Below, piece after piece: positions 47,206 to 56,031 of a stretch of 64,000 nt of DNA. Both the position numbers and the translations under genes were made by a program. The notes beneath the pieces were generated by a model. It did not search any database. It saw nothing but the letters and a program-made list of their open reading frames with translations, and was not told where the DNA came from. The stretch is from Solibacter sp039934035 (GTDB lineage Bacteria > Acidobacteriota > Terriglobia > Bryobacterales > Bryobacteraceae): contig JBDTMZ010000038.1 of NCBI GenBank assembly GCA_039934035.1, positions 1 to 64,000 of the forward strand, in the 5' to 3' direction. Numbering within the stretch: the stretch's first letter is position 1; each line of letters opens with the position of its first letter.

Positions 47206-48594
47206 GTGATCACGACACCTTACTCCCCTGGTTACACCACTGTCGTCGGATACGGCGGCGACGAGACGTCCCAATTTCAACGCTTGGGCTTCAATGTTCT
47301 CCTGGTTTTCGTCTTCCTGTCCCTTAGCCGCATTTTCGACGTGAAATTTGGCAGTCTGCACATCACCGGGATTTCGTTCCTCCTGCTGGAGATTATGGTT
47401 CTTCTGAGCAGGGGATTCCAGGTGGCGCTGGGCACCAAAATGGGGAAGGCGCTGTTAGGCTTCACGGTCTGCATGGCGTTCTCGGTTCCGTTCAGCGTGT
47501 GGCGAGGCGGCAGCAAAGACGTCTTCGTGGCCTGGGCGACCTTCGCGTTCATCATTTTTCTTGCCATGGCCGGCATGATCGGGAATTTTCCGCAATGGCT
47601 GAAGATGAACAAGATCATAATGATGGCGCTGGCGGTGTTCGCGGTGATCGCCAATGTCTGGGGCGTTTCCGATAACGGGCGGTTGTTCCTGCCGCAGGGA
47701 AAGTTCGCCAACCCGAACGAGATGGCGCAGGCGCTGCTCCTCGGACTGCCCCTGTGGGGTGCGGCAATGGTGGCCGCCATCTCAGCGCCGCGTAAGGTGT
47801 TTGCGGCAGGCGTGATGGTAGTCATGCTGGCCACCTCGTTCCGCACCGGTTCGCGCGGGGCCATGATTGCCTTCGTGATGATGATAATGGTTCTGTTTCT
47901 GCGCGCGCCCATCATCGATAAGCTCAAGCTGGTGATGGCGGGGGTCTTATTTCTCGGGGTGGTGTCGGTGGCCATGCCGGGCAAACTGATCGCGCGGTAC
48001 AAGACGGTAGCGGATGCGGATGTGGAGGACCCGGATGCGGACGCGGCCATGTTGAACAGCGCCGAATCTTCCACGCAGAGCCGCAAGCAGCTTCTAAAAC
48101 ACAGCCTGATTTTTACCCTGAGGCATCCCCTGTTCGGAGTCGGTCCCGGCATGTTCTCGGTGGCGGACGACAATTACATAAAGGAATTGGGCGGCCACAA
48201 GGGAACCTGGCTGGGCACGCACAACAGCTACACTCAGGTGTCGAGCGAGATTGGAATTCCCGCCCTTCTGTTCTTTCTCAGCGCCGTTTTCCTGTCGGTC
48301 ACCGGGCCGCTGAAGGTGTACGCGCTCACCCGCGGCGATCCACGGCTGGAGCAAATGGGCCTGGCCGCGTTGGGGTTGCACTACACCATGATCATTTATG
48401 CGGTGACCGTGCTGTTCGAGCACATCGCCTACAGCATGATGCTGCCGGTATTCGGCGGACTGGTGGCTTCCTTGGTGCGCACGGCGCTGCCGGAGATCGA
48501 GCGGGTAAAGGCCATCCCGCTGGCGCCCGCCATGTCGCCGGCGATGTTCCACAACTATCTGGCGCAGCGTCCAAGGCAGCGGCAGGCGGTCTGA
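47206..48594 (+). CDS. O-antigen ligase/polymerase-like membrane protein (Wzy/WaaL family)
   Basis: Protein of 462 aa with about ten to eleven helices. The Wzy_C-type loop reads LRHPLFGVGPGMFSVADDNY, then GTHNSYTQVSSEIGIPALLF; the H and the GxGxG-like motif before it are the family hallmark. FRTGSRGAMIAF is a second conserved point, with Arg residues implicated in catalysis. It polymerises or ligates undecaprenyl-linked glycans outside the inner membrane. GTG start. It stands 149 bp after the GT-C-like gene in the same direction. Confidence 0.85.
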   Translation: MITTPYSPGYTTVVGYGGDETSQFQRLGFNVLLVFVFLSLSRIFDVKFGSLHITGISFLLLEIMVLLSRGFQVALGTKMGKALLGFTVCMAFSVPFSVWRGGSKDVFVAWATFAFIIFLAMAGMIGNFPQWLKMNKIIMMALAVFAVIANVWGVSDNGRLFLPQGKFANPNEMAQALLLGLPLWGAAMVAAISAPRKVFAAGVMVVMLATSFRTGSRGAMIAFVMMIMVLFLRAPIIDKLKLVMAGVLFLGVVSVAMPGKLIARYKTVADADVEDPDADAAMLNSAESSTQSRKQLLKHSLIFTLRHPLFGVGPGMFSVADDNYIKELGGHKGTWLGTHNSYTQVSSEIGIPALLFFLSAVFLSVTGPLKVYALTRGDPRLEQMGLAALGLHYTMIIYAVTVLFEHIAYSMMLPVFGGLVASLVRTALPEIERVKAIPLAPAMSPAMFHNYLAQRPRQRQAV

Positions 48595-48608
48595 AGCCTG
48601 GAGCACGG

Positions 48609-50315
48609 CTATCTTCCGCGCCTGCGGTAGAGCTTCCAGCGCGCGGATTCGGCGACCGGAACAAACTGGCGTTCCAGCACCGGGCCATAATACTTCACCA
48701 GACCGGCAAAATCCTGCGGGGGTGCGTCCGGCGTTTTGGGATACATCACGATATCGGCATCGCCGAAATAGGTTTCCGGGTCGGGATGGGAGCGATCGCC
48801 GAAGTGGTAATGATAGCGGGCGAACGCCAATCCTCCCCTGGCGGGACGGGCGCCGACGGCAAAGGCCAGCGGGTTGTAGGTATCGAAGGCAGTCACCTTT
48901 TCGCCGGGCCTGATTTCACGGCGCAGCAGGGCGGCGCCATCGGAGAGGTACTCTACCACAAAGGCTCCGTGATTGGCGCTGGGGGAGTCCTGGTTGTAGT
49001 CGTCGAGCAGCCAGGCGGGGGCGAAGCCACCGACATTGATGCGGTGCACCAGCGGGTCGGCGGCGCGGTTTGGAACGGAGCGGGCGAGGCGCACGCCGTT
49101 GGCCACGGCCAGAAAATCGGAGCCCACCCAGCCTAGAATGGCGCCCGCGACCACCAGGACGAGGCCCAGGGACAGGAGACTTTCCCGCCGCACCGCGCCG
49201 TTCAGGATGGAATCGAGCAGGAGGAGCAGCAGGATCTCGTGGAGCGGGAGCCTGTCCAGTTGGGAGTTGGTGAGCAGCAGCAGAATGCCGAGTGCGAGGA
49301 TGGCGCCGGAGAGTAGCAGGCAGCGGTAGTTGCGGAGAAGCCCGGGCAGGCCGGGCGCGGGCCGCGTGGGATTCGAATGCTGGCTGATCATGGCCAAGGC
49401 TGCCACAATCAGGAAGCCGGGGAGCGCGTTGAAGAAGATCTCGGCAACAAAGCCGGGGGCGATGGCACCTCCGCGGGCATCGGCGGCCATACGAACGTCG
49501 GCCAGCAGTTTGCCGATCTGGAAATCGATGTAGGCCAGAAAAGGCAATGCCGCCAGGGCCGCGCCGGCCCCGAGACCGGCCAGCCTGCGCCACGGCCGGC
49601 CCTCGTTCCATACCAGGGAAGCGGCGGCGAGCGCCACGGCGCCACCTCCATAGTTGGGCTTCAGGAATACGAGCAGCGCCACCAGGATTCCGCTGGCGAA
49701 CCCGGCGGTGAGAGAGCTGGTCCGAACGCCGGAACGCAGCGGAAACGATTCGGCAATCAGCACGGCCAACAGGGCGAAGCCCCAGCGGTTGTAGTGCATG
49801 GCATGCGTGGAGAGGCGGAACGATTCGCCGGGCGCGCAGGGCGCTACGGCTAACAGGAGGATCATCAGGCCGCCGGTGACTGCGAGAATCCCGCCCACGC
49901 GGCGAGTGAGCACGATGTAGCCCCACGTGCCCGCCACCACCGCCACTATGGCATCGATGTAGCCGAAGCCTGTGACCGTGCCGCGGCCGAGTTTCAGCGC
50001 CCACTCCCACATGAGGAAGGGAAACAGTCCAAATCCGGTGGAGAAATCGATGTGCGGGCGCAGGCCCTGCAACAGCCGCCAGGCGCAATCGGCGAAGCTG
50101 GTGAGGTCGGATGCGTACTGGCGCGTGGGCACTACCCCGACGTAGAAACAGGCAGCCGCGATCAGGCCCGCGGCGCAGGCGAACGCCAGGTGGTAAATCG
50201 GGGACGAGGGGCGTTGCAGGGCGGCGATTAAAAGCGCGGAGAAGGGGGAATCGCCGGCGGGAGACGGTGCGGAGCCCGCTGCTGGCTTTTCGGGGGAATC
50301 GCCCGTGGTGATCAT
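48609..50315 (-). CDS. Polytopic membrane protein of the surface-glycan region
   Basis: Protein of 568 aa with about eleven hydrophobic helices between residues 40 and 410 and a soluble C-terminal domain (about 420-568). The first loop (PTRQYASDLTSFADCAWRLL, then FSTGFGLFPFLMWE) again resembles GT-C transferases. The N-terminal ~35 residues are Pro/Ser-rich and probably cytoplasmic. ATG 50315 is chosen over a start at 50393. It is convergent with the Wzy-like gene. No specific activity can be named. Confidence 0.68.
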   Translation of the reverse strand: MITTGDSPEKPAAGSAPSPAGDSPFSALLIAALQRPSSPIYHLAFACAAGLIAAACFYVGVVPTRQYASDLTSFADCAWRLLQGLRPHIDFSTGFGLFPFLMWEWALKLGRGTVTGFGYIDAIVAVVAGTWGYIVLTRRVGGILAVTGGLMILLLAVAPCAPGESFRLSTHAMHYNRWGFALLAVLIAESFPLRSGVRTSSLTAGFASGILVALLVFLKPNYGGGAVALAAASLVWNEGRPWRRLAGLGAGAALAALPFLAYIDFQIGKLLADVRMAADARGGAIAPGFVAEIFFNALPGFLIVAALAMISQHSNPTRPAPGLPGLLRNYRCLLLSGAILALGILLLLTNSQLDRLPLHEILLLLLLDSILNGAVRRESLLSLGLVLVVAGAILGWVGSDFLAVANGVRLARSVPNRAADPLVHRINVGGFAPAWLLDDYNQDSPSANHGAFVVEYLSDGAALLRREIRPGEKVTAFDTYNPLAFAVGARPARGGLAFARYHYHFGDRSHPDPETYFGDADIVMYPKTPDAPPQDFAGLVKYYGPVLERQFVPVAESARWKLYRRRGR

Positions 50316-50399
50316 GATGAGGGCTTTAGGCCGGTCGAAACTGACACAGAAATTGTAGCAAAATGAGGCAATCCGCCAGAAGCAGCCGAGCATCTCCGC

Positions 50400-50578
50400 T
50401 TTCAGCTTCTCACGGCTCAGCTCTCAGCTCGCAGCTTCTCCGCTTTCAGCTTTCGCCCGGCCTCTGGCTCCGCCAGATTGAACCACCTGTGACTTGGCGG
50501 CGTTAGTCACAGGCCAGCTTTCAGCTCTCGGCTCACAGCTCTCGCCGCCGGCGGGACCGGGTTGAATAACCGGGTCTC
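50400..50578 (-). repeat. Two head-to-tail copies of the module-plus-heptamer repeat
   Basis: Read on the minus strand, ACCCGGTTATTCAACCCGGT with the bases after it (50573-50546) is followed by heptamers CTGTGAG, CCGAGAG, CTGAAAG (50545-50515). A second diverged module begins GTCACAGGTGGTTCAATCTG (from 50493) and leads into CTGAAAG, CTGCGAG and CTGAGAG units (50458-50402). The layout equals that at 8920-8987 and 38540-38607. The element directly abuts the stop codon of the broken MBOAT gene. No gene is present. Confidence 0.72.
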
Positions 50579-51880
50579 TCAGAACTGATAGTAGAGGAAA
50601 ACCGTTTCATGCCCGTTGATGAACAGGTAGGCGACAAACAGCAGCAGCGCCAGGGCCCACGACATGCGCGGACGCGGGGCGAACCGATAGTGCCAGGTAT
50701 CCCTGGTGGCATTCACCGCGACCAGGCAGGCAATGAGCCACATCCAGAGCACCGCCGGTGCGCCCTCGCCACCCCCCTCCAGAAGGAACATTTTGCGCAG
50801 CCAGTACACCGCGCCAGTCAGGTTGTTAGCGCGAAAGATCACCCAGCCAACGACGACGAGGGCGGAGGTCACGGCTCGTTTCAGCGCGTTGCCCGGCAGG
50901 CGTTCGAAGATCGAGCGGCCGGACCGGTCGAGGCAAAGCAGCAATCCGTGATAGGCGCCCCAGACGACATAAGTCCAATTGGCGCCGTGCCACAGCCCAC
51001 CAAGGAGCATCGTGACCAGCAGATTGACGGTGGTTCGAAGGCTGCCGCCGCGATTGCCGCCGAGCGGGATGTAGAGATAATCGCGCAGCCAACTGGAAAG
51101 GCTGATATGCCAGCGCCTCCAGAAATCGGCAATACCGCTGGCCCGGTACGGGGAATCGAAGTTTTGCGGGATCCGAAGGCCGAACATGTAGCCCAGGCCG
51201 AATCGCCATGTCGGAGTAGCCGCTAAAGTCGAAGTAGAGCTGGAAGGTGTATCCGAGGGCCGCGGCCCAGGCGCCCGCGGACGAAATCCCCGGCAGGTTT
51301 CCGATCAGGGGATTGGCCAGGCTGGCAATCTGATCGGCGATCAATATCTTCTTCGCCGATCACGAAGAAGGCTATCCCGCGCGCCAGCCAGTCTTCCTTC
51401 GGCGGCCCGTCAATCGTCTCCAGATCGTCTTCAATCTGCCGGAATCGCACGATGGGTCCGGCAACCAATTGAGAGAACAGACTCACATAGGCCAGATACT
51501 CCCAAAGATTCCGGGTGGGAAGAATACGGCCCCGGGCGACGTCCACTATGTACGAGATGGTGTGAAACGTGTAGAAACTGATGCCGATGGGCAGGACCAC
51601 GTCGATCAGGGGCAAGGGTGCGCCCGGTATCGCGGCGCGGACGTTCTGCGCAATGAAATTGTAGTATTTGAAGAAAAAGAGAATGGTGAGGTCCGCCGCC
51701 ACGGAAAGTATCAGCCAGAATCTCCGATTCGCTTGCGATTCGGCCGCGACCAGCCGCAATGCCACGAGGAAGCTGATCAAGCTGGAGAACAGCAGCAGTA
51801 GGCAATACTTCCAGTTCCAATAGCCGTAAAAAACATATCCGCTGAGGGTCAATAAGACGTAGCGCTGCTGCTTGGTTCGA
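50579..51880 (-). pseudogene. MBOAT-family O-acetyltransferase (AlgI-like), frameshifted
   Basis: The AlgI/DltB-type membrane O-acetyltransferase fold is recognisable but spread over three frames. The N-terminal part (51880 to about 51355) has FYGYWNWKYCLLLLFSSLIS and FFFKYYNFI. A middle part (about 51353-51201) encodes ILIADQIASLANP and LYFDFSGYSDMAI. The C-terminal part (about 51199-50579) has FWRRWHISLSSWLRDYLYIP and the catalytic-His region LLGGLWHGANWTYVVWG. The breaks are at 51354 and 51200. The usual first helix (~30 residues) is missing too. Either a decayed gene or assembly errors. Confidence 0.8.
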
Positions 51881-52116
51881 GCCCTGGCGTAAGCGCGTGC
51901 GAGTCTCGCCAACGTGAGTCCGGCATGGGCGGCAGGCTCCGTTACCGCCCGTGCCGGATTGGGGTCACGGAAACTACTTCCACTTCTACGTTGCACACCC
52001 GCTGAAAGAGTCGCGCCGGATGCCGGACACGTCTCGCTATACGCTCTCCGTGAGTCCGGGATCTTCACCTTTCGCGATGCCCGGGGGCCCGTCCCTTTTG
52101 CGGTACGATCATTTGT

Positions 52117-52869
52117 ATGACTCCGAAGGTGGACGACTGGGATCAGCACTGGACCGAATTCCTGAAGATCAACAGCGTGGCGCCGGCGACCGAATTCCGG
52201 CGGCGTACGGTCGAAAAGCTGCTGGAGATTCAGGGCACGGGTAAGGGCGTGCGCATTCTGGAAATCGGTGCGGGCACGGGCACGCTCGCCGAGGAGGCCA
52301 GCCGCACTTATCCCGACGCCGCATTTCTCGGCCTGGACTTAAGCGCGATCTCCGTGAAGATGTGCAAGAAGCGGGTTCCCACCGCCGAGTTCCGGCAGCG
52401 CAATCTTCTGGAGCCTCCGGGGCCCGAGGACAATCTGGAATTCGGCGCCACTCACGTGGTTTGTTCCGAGGTGCTGGAGCACGTGGACGATCCCGTACTG
52501 CTCTTGCGCAGCGCCCTGCCCTACATGGCGCCGGGCTGTAAGCTGGTGTTTACGGTGCCAGGCGGGGCGATCAGCGCCTTCCACAAGAATCTGGGGCATC
52601 GCCGGCACTACACGGCCGAGTTATTGAGCGATACGTTGAAGAAGGCGGGATTGCGCGTCAAGTGGTCCAGCGGCGTGGGCTTTCCGTTCTTCAACATCTA
52701 CTGGAGCCTGATCGTGTGGCGCGGGGAGAAAGCGATTCAGGAAGTAGCCGGCGAGCCGGGGTTGGCCATCCGCGCGCTGGGCAAGGTGTTCGGCTGGCTG
52801 TTCCACCTGACGACCATGCGAGCCGGATGGCAGATCGCGGGAGTCGCTGAATATCAGCCCGCGAAGTAG
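52117..52869 (+). CDS. Class I SAM-dependent methyltransferase
   Basis: Protein of 250 aa. Motif I is LEIGAGTGTLAEEA near residue 50, followed by an acidic end of strand 2 (FLGLDLS). SEVLEHVDDPVLLLRSALPYMAPG corresponds to motifs II-III of the UbiE/Methyltransf_11 type. The C-terminal half has a hydrophobic patch (FPFFNIYWSLIVW), perhaps for a lipid-linked acceptor. It lies between glycan genes and probably methylates a sugar or lipid carrier. Divergent from the MBOAT remnant. Confidence 0.82.
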   Translation: MTPKVDDWDQHWTEFLKINSVAPATEFRRRTVEKLLEIQGTGKGVRILEIGAGTGTLAEEASRTYPDAAFLGLDLSAISVKMCKKRVPTAEFRQRNLLEPPGPEDNLEFGATHVVCSEVLEHVDDPVLLLRSALPYMAPGCKLVFTVPGGAISAFHKNLGHRRHYTAELLSDTLKKAGLRVKWSSGVGFPFFNIYWSLIVWRGEKAIQEVAGEPGLAIRALGKVFGWLFHLTTMRAGWQIAGVAEYQPAK

Positions 52870-52872
52870 CTT

Positions 52873-53865
52873 TCAGTTGATCGTGTTGGTGCGTGGCGGC
52901 TCCGGGCGCAGCGCGGGGCGATCCGCGGGGTGGCGCTGGCCTTCGAAGCCGATCTGGTAATCAATCCAGTACGCGGGACGGTTCTGCACCTCGACAAAAA
53001 TCTTCGCCAGATACTCGCCGAAGACGCCCAGCACGAGCAGTTGAAACCCGCTGAAGAAGAACATGGCGACGAATAAGCCGGCGATACCGAGGCTCAACTC
53101 CGGCCGGTTGAGTTTCCAGAGCAGGAAGCCGGCGCCCGCAAGGAAGCCGGCGGCAATCAGCGCAATTCCGGCCACGGTGGCGAGCCGCAGGGGCACGGTG
53201 GAGAAGGAAAGAATCCCATCGATTGCGACCATCGCGGACCGCTTGAAGTTGTAATTGGTCTCGCCATGCAGACGCCCGGCGCGCTGGATTGGGATGCCTT
53301 TTTGATGGAAGCCGGGAAGCACGGTCAGGCCGCGCAGGTAGCGCGTGTGTTCGGTGAGCCGCTTGAGGTACTCCACCACCTTGCGATCGAGCAGGCGGAA
53401 CTCGCCGGCATCCACCGGAATCTCCACCGAAGCGATGTTGCGCAGCAGGCGGTAGTAAGCGAAAGAAAACCACTTATACAGGCGGTAAGTGGAAGCGCTG
53501 GCGCGCTGCACGTAGACGATCTCGTTGCCGTCTTTCCAGGCGGCCAGCAATTGCGGAATGACCTCGGGCGGGTCCTGCAGATCTGCATCCATCATGATGA
53601 CGGCGGCACCGGATGCGTAATCGAGCCCGGCGGTGATGGCGATGGACTGGCCGAAGCGGCGCGACATGCGGATGAGTTTGACGCGCGCGTCCGCCTCGTG
53701 CAGCCGGGCGATTACCTGCGGAGTCTGATCGGTGCTGTCGTCCGAAAAGATCAGCTCGAAATCGTATTCGGGCAGGTCTTTGAAGACGGCGGCGAGCCGT
53801 TCGTACAACAGCCCTACGTTGGAGGTTTCGTTGTGCGTGGGCACCACGATCGAAATCAGGGTCAT
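52873..53865 (-). CDS. Polyprenyl-phosphate glycosyltransferase (GT2, GtrB/ArnC-like)
   Basis: Protein of 330 aa. The GT2 catalytic domain (about 1-220) has ISIVVPTHNETSNVG, DDSTDQT and the DxD-bearing MMDADLQDPPEVI. Two transmembrane helices follow (about 230-255 and 265-290). This architecture belongs to enzymes that load a sugar onto undecaprenyl phosphate for flipping and later GT-C use, which fits the GT-C-like proteins nearby. It is translationally linked to gmhB by a four-base overlap. Confidence 0.88.
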   Translation of the reverse strand: MTLISIVVPTHNETSNVGLLYERLAAVFKDLPEYDFELIFSDDSTDQTPQVIARLHEADARVKLIRMSRRFGQSIAITAGLDYASGAAVIMMDADLQDPPEVIPQLLAAWKDGNEIVYVQRASASTYRLYKWFSFAYYRLLRNIASVEIPVDAGEFRLLDRKVVEYLKRLTEHTRYLRGLTVLPGFHQKGIPIQRAGRLHGETNYNFKRSAMVAIDGILSFSTVPLRLATVAGIALIAAGFLAGAGFLLWKLNRPELSLGIAGLFVAMFFFSGFQLLVLGVFGEYLAKIFVEVQNRPAYWIDYQIGFEGQRHPADRPALRPEPPRTNTIN

Positions 53866-54359
53866 CGGGCGCTCTCCGGAACAGGGAGCGGGGTGTGGGT
53901 GATCCGCCCGTCGCGGACGCGCACAAAACGCAGGCCGCAGGCCAGCGCCAGTTGCTCGTCCGAATCGGAATCGCCAATCAGCAGCGAGCCGGAAAGGTCA
54001 ATATTCCAGCGGTCGCATGCCTCCAGCACCATGCCCGGACGGGGCTTGCGGCAGGAGCAGGCACCTTCCTCGTGAGGACAACAGAAGATATCGTCGATGC
54101 GGCCGCCCTGCGCGGCGATCTGCCCGGTCATGCGCCGGTGAATCTCCGCGACGTCGTCCGCCGTCATGAGGCCGCGCGCGACGCCCCGCTGGTTGGTGAC
54201 GACAATCACCAGCAGGTCCAGCAGATTGAAGAGGCGGATCCAATCGACAATGCCGGGCAGGAAGTGGAACTCTTCCCAGGTGCGTATGTATTCCGAAGGC
54301 TTGGCCTTGACGTTGATCACGCCGTCGCGATCCAGAAAGACGCAGCGCCTTTTCACCAC
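53862..54359 (-). CDS. gmhB: Heptose-1,7-bisphosphate phosphatase GmhB (HAD family)
   Basis: HAD phosphatase of 165 aa removing the 7-phosphate from D-glycero-D-manno-heptose 1,7-bisphosphate. The HAD motifs are VFLDRDGVIN (nucleophile D), VVTNQRGVARG, the lysine in CRKPRPGM, and IGDSDSDEQLA. The zinc-binding loop CCPHEEGACSC is as in GmhB. GTG start. It overlaps hddA by seven bases and the GT2 gene by four. Whether it serves the alpha or beta anomer cannot be told, but the hddA/hddC context points to the alpha (GDP) branch. Confidence 0.9.
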   Translation of the reverse strand: MVKRRCVFLDRDGVINVKAKPSEYIRTWEEFHFLPGIVDWIRLFNLLDLLVIVVTNQRGVARGLMTADDVAEIHRRMTGQIAAQGGRIDDIFCCPHEEGACSCRKPRPGMVLEACDRWNIDLSGSLLIGDSDSDEQLALACGLRFVRVRDGRITHTPLPVPESAR

Positions 54360-55336
54360 CGGTCGCTCCCGATGTGGATGATCTTGCTGCCTTCCGGTTC
54401 GAACGAGAACGGTAGCACGGGCAATTCCGGCAAGGCGGCGCGCAAGCGGTCCTGCAGGTGGGGCTCGCAGTAGAACAGAAGAAAGCCGCCGCCGCCGGCG
54501 CCAAGCAGTTTGCCGCCCAGGGCGCCCGCCTGAATGCCGCGTTCGTACTGGTCTTCGATGCGCGGATTGCTGATGGAGTCTACCAGCGACTTCTTGAGCA
54601 TCCAGCTTTCATGCAGCAGGCGCCCAAACTCGTTGAGGTCGCGGCCCACCGTCAGGATGTCGCGCAGGTCGTGGGCGATGCGGCACATCTTTTCCAGCAC
54701 CGGCAGGCGGTCCTGGGTATTGCCGCTCTGGCGCTGCAGAATTTCGCGCGCCGCGCGGGTTCCGCCGGTGTAGAAGACCATCAGGCGGCGGTTGAGTTCG
54801 CGCCGCGTCCCGGGACTGCACATCACCGGGTCCACCGTGACATGGCCGTCGGCGTGGAACTGAATGAACTGCAGTCCGCCATAGGCCGCGATGAACTGGT
54901 CCTGCTTGCCGATGGGTTCGCTGAGGTATTCGATCTCGATGCGGCAAGCCTCATCGGCCAGGCGGTGGGGCGTCACCACATGGCCCTGGAAAGAGTGCAG
55001 CGCGTGCAGCAGGCCGACCGTGAAACTGCTGGAAGAGCCCATGCCGCTTTCCGCCGGAAGGTTGGCCATCGACACCACCTGCAGCCCTTCGCGAACATTC
55101 AGCAACTTAAGGCATTCGCGCACGATGGGGTGCTCGATCTGGTCGATGCGCTGCACCAGTTCGGTGCGTGAATAGCTGATGCGGAAGGTGCCGCCGAACG
55201 TCTCCATGAGTGAGATGTACATGTAGCTATTGATGGCCGAGGAGAGCACCGCGCCGGGCGCGTGGCGGTAATAAGCCTCCAGATCCGAACCGCCGCCCGC
55301 GAAGCTAATTCGAAACGGCGTGCGAGTGATGATCAT
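54353..55336 (-). CDS. hddA: D-glycero-alpha-D-manno-heptose 7-phosphate kinase (GHMP family)
   Basis: GHMP kinase of 327 aa. The N-terminal ITRTPFRISFAGGGSDLEAY is the sugar-binding signature of HddA-like enzymes. The ATP loop is ESGMGSSSSFTVG, and the C-terminal motif LGAGGGGFLLFY closes the active site. It phosphorylates O-1 of heptose 7-phosphate in GDP-heptose synthesis. Four-base overlaps with hddC and close linkage to gmhB give the pathway in gene order. Fucose or galactose kinase activity is less likely given the neighbours. Confidence 0.88.
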   Translation of the reverse strand: MIITRTPFRISFAGGGSDLEAYYRHAPGAVLSSAINSYMYISLMETFGGTFRISYSRTELVQRIDQIEHPIVRECLKLLNVREGLQVVSMANLPAESGMGSSSSFTVGLLHALHSFQGHVVTPHRLADEACRIEIEYLSEPIGKQDQFIAAYGGLQFIQFHADGHVTVDPVMCSPGTRRELNRRLMVFYTGGTRAAREILQRQSGNTQDRLPVLEKMCRIAHDLRDILTVGRDLNEFGRLLHESWMLKKSLVDSISNPRIEDQYERGIQAGALGGKLLGAGGGGFLLFYCEPHLQDRLRAALPELPVLPFSFEPEGSKIIHIGSDRW

Positions 55337-56031
55337 TGGCTCAGGTAGTCCTCAATGATGCGCAGCCGTTCCGGGGTGCCGATGTCGTAAAAGCGCTGGG
55401 TGGTGGGGTAAGCTGCGAGCTGCCGGCGGGAAATCAGCAGAGGGTAGATTTGTTGTTCGAGAGAGACCACGCCCTCGGGAATCAGGGGAAGCAAATCGCG
55501 GTGGAAGGCCAGCACTCCTGCCTCGACATACTGCAGTGAAGGGTCGTCGGTATCCCGCTTGTCATAGCGCGCGACGAACCCTTCCGCGTCCAGCGCGATG
55601 TTGTTGCGCACGCGGGTGTCGCCCAGGCGCCCATCGAAGACGGTGACCAGGCCCACGGCGGACGACCGGTGGAGGGTGGCGAGAACGTCCCGATAGTCGA
55701 TGGGAAGGTAGGAATCGCCGTAAATCACCAGAAAGCGCTCGGCCAGCAGGGGTGCGGCCAGGCGCAGGGCACCTCCGGTGCCCAGGGGAGTGGTCTCGCG
55801 CGAATATTGGATGCGCAGACCGAACCGGCTGCCATCGCCGAAGTACTCTTCCACCAGATGACCGAGATAGCCGGTCAACAGCAGGACGTCGCCGATGGCT
55901 TGCTCGCGGAGTAAGTGGAGTTGATGCTGCAGATAAGGAACGCCGGCCACTGTGACCATGGGCTTGGGCACCTGAGCGGTGAGCGAACCCAGGCGAGTGC
56001 CCAACCCGCCGGCCAGAACTACTGCCTGCAT
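55333..56031 (-). CDS. hddC: Sugar-1-phosphate nucleotidyltransferase (HddC-like guanylyltransferase)
   Basis: Nucleotidyltransferase of 232 aa with the pyrophosphorylase signature LAGGLGTRLGSLTAQVPKPM at the N-terminus, followed by GDSYLPIDY for the metal-binding aspartate. Placed between hddA and an epimerase, it most probably converts heptose 1-phosphate to GDP-heptose. Base specificity (GTP versus other NTPs) is inferred from context only. Its ATG is at the centre of a perfect 20-bp palindrome and lies within the 3' end of the epimerase gene. Confidence 0.83.
   Translation of the reverse strand: MQAVVLAGGLGTRLGSLTAQVPKPMVTVAGVPYLQHQLHLLREQAIGDVLLLTGYLGHLVEEYFGDGSRFGLRIQYSRETTPLGTGGALRLAAPLLAERFLVIYGDSYLPIDYRDVLATLHRSSAVGLVTVFDGRLGDTRVRNNIALDAEGFVARYDKRDTDDPSLQYVEAGVLAFHRDLLPLIPEGVVSLEQQIYPLLISRRQLAAYPTTQRFYDIGTPERLRIIEDYLSQ

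Noticed and set aside
51951..52244. A plus-strand frame with natural-looking NYFHFYVAHPLKESRR upstream of the methyltransferase
   Set aside because: It overlaps the methyltransferase start and lacks a ribosome-binding site. It may be a remnant, but the support is too thin for a gene call.
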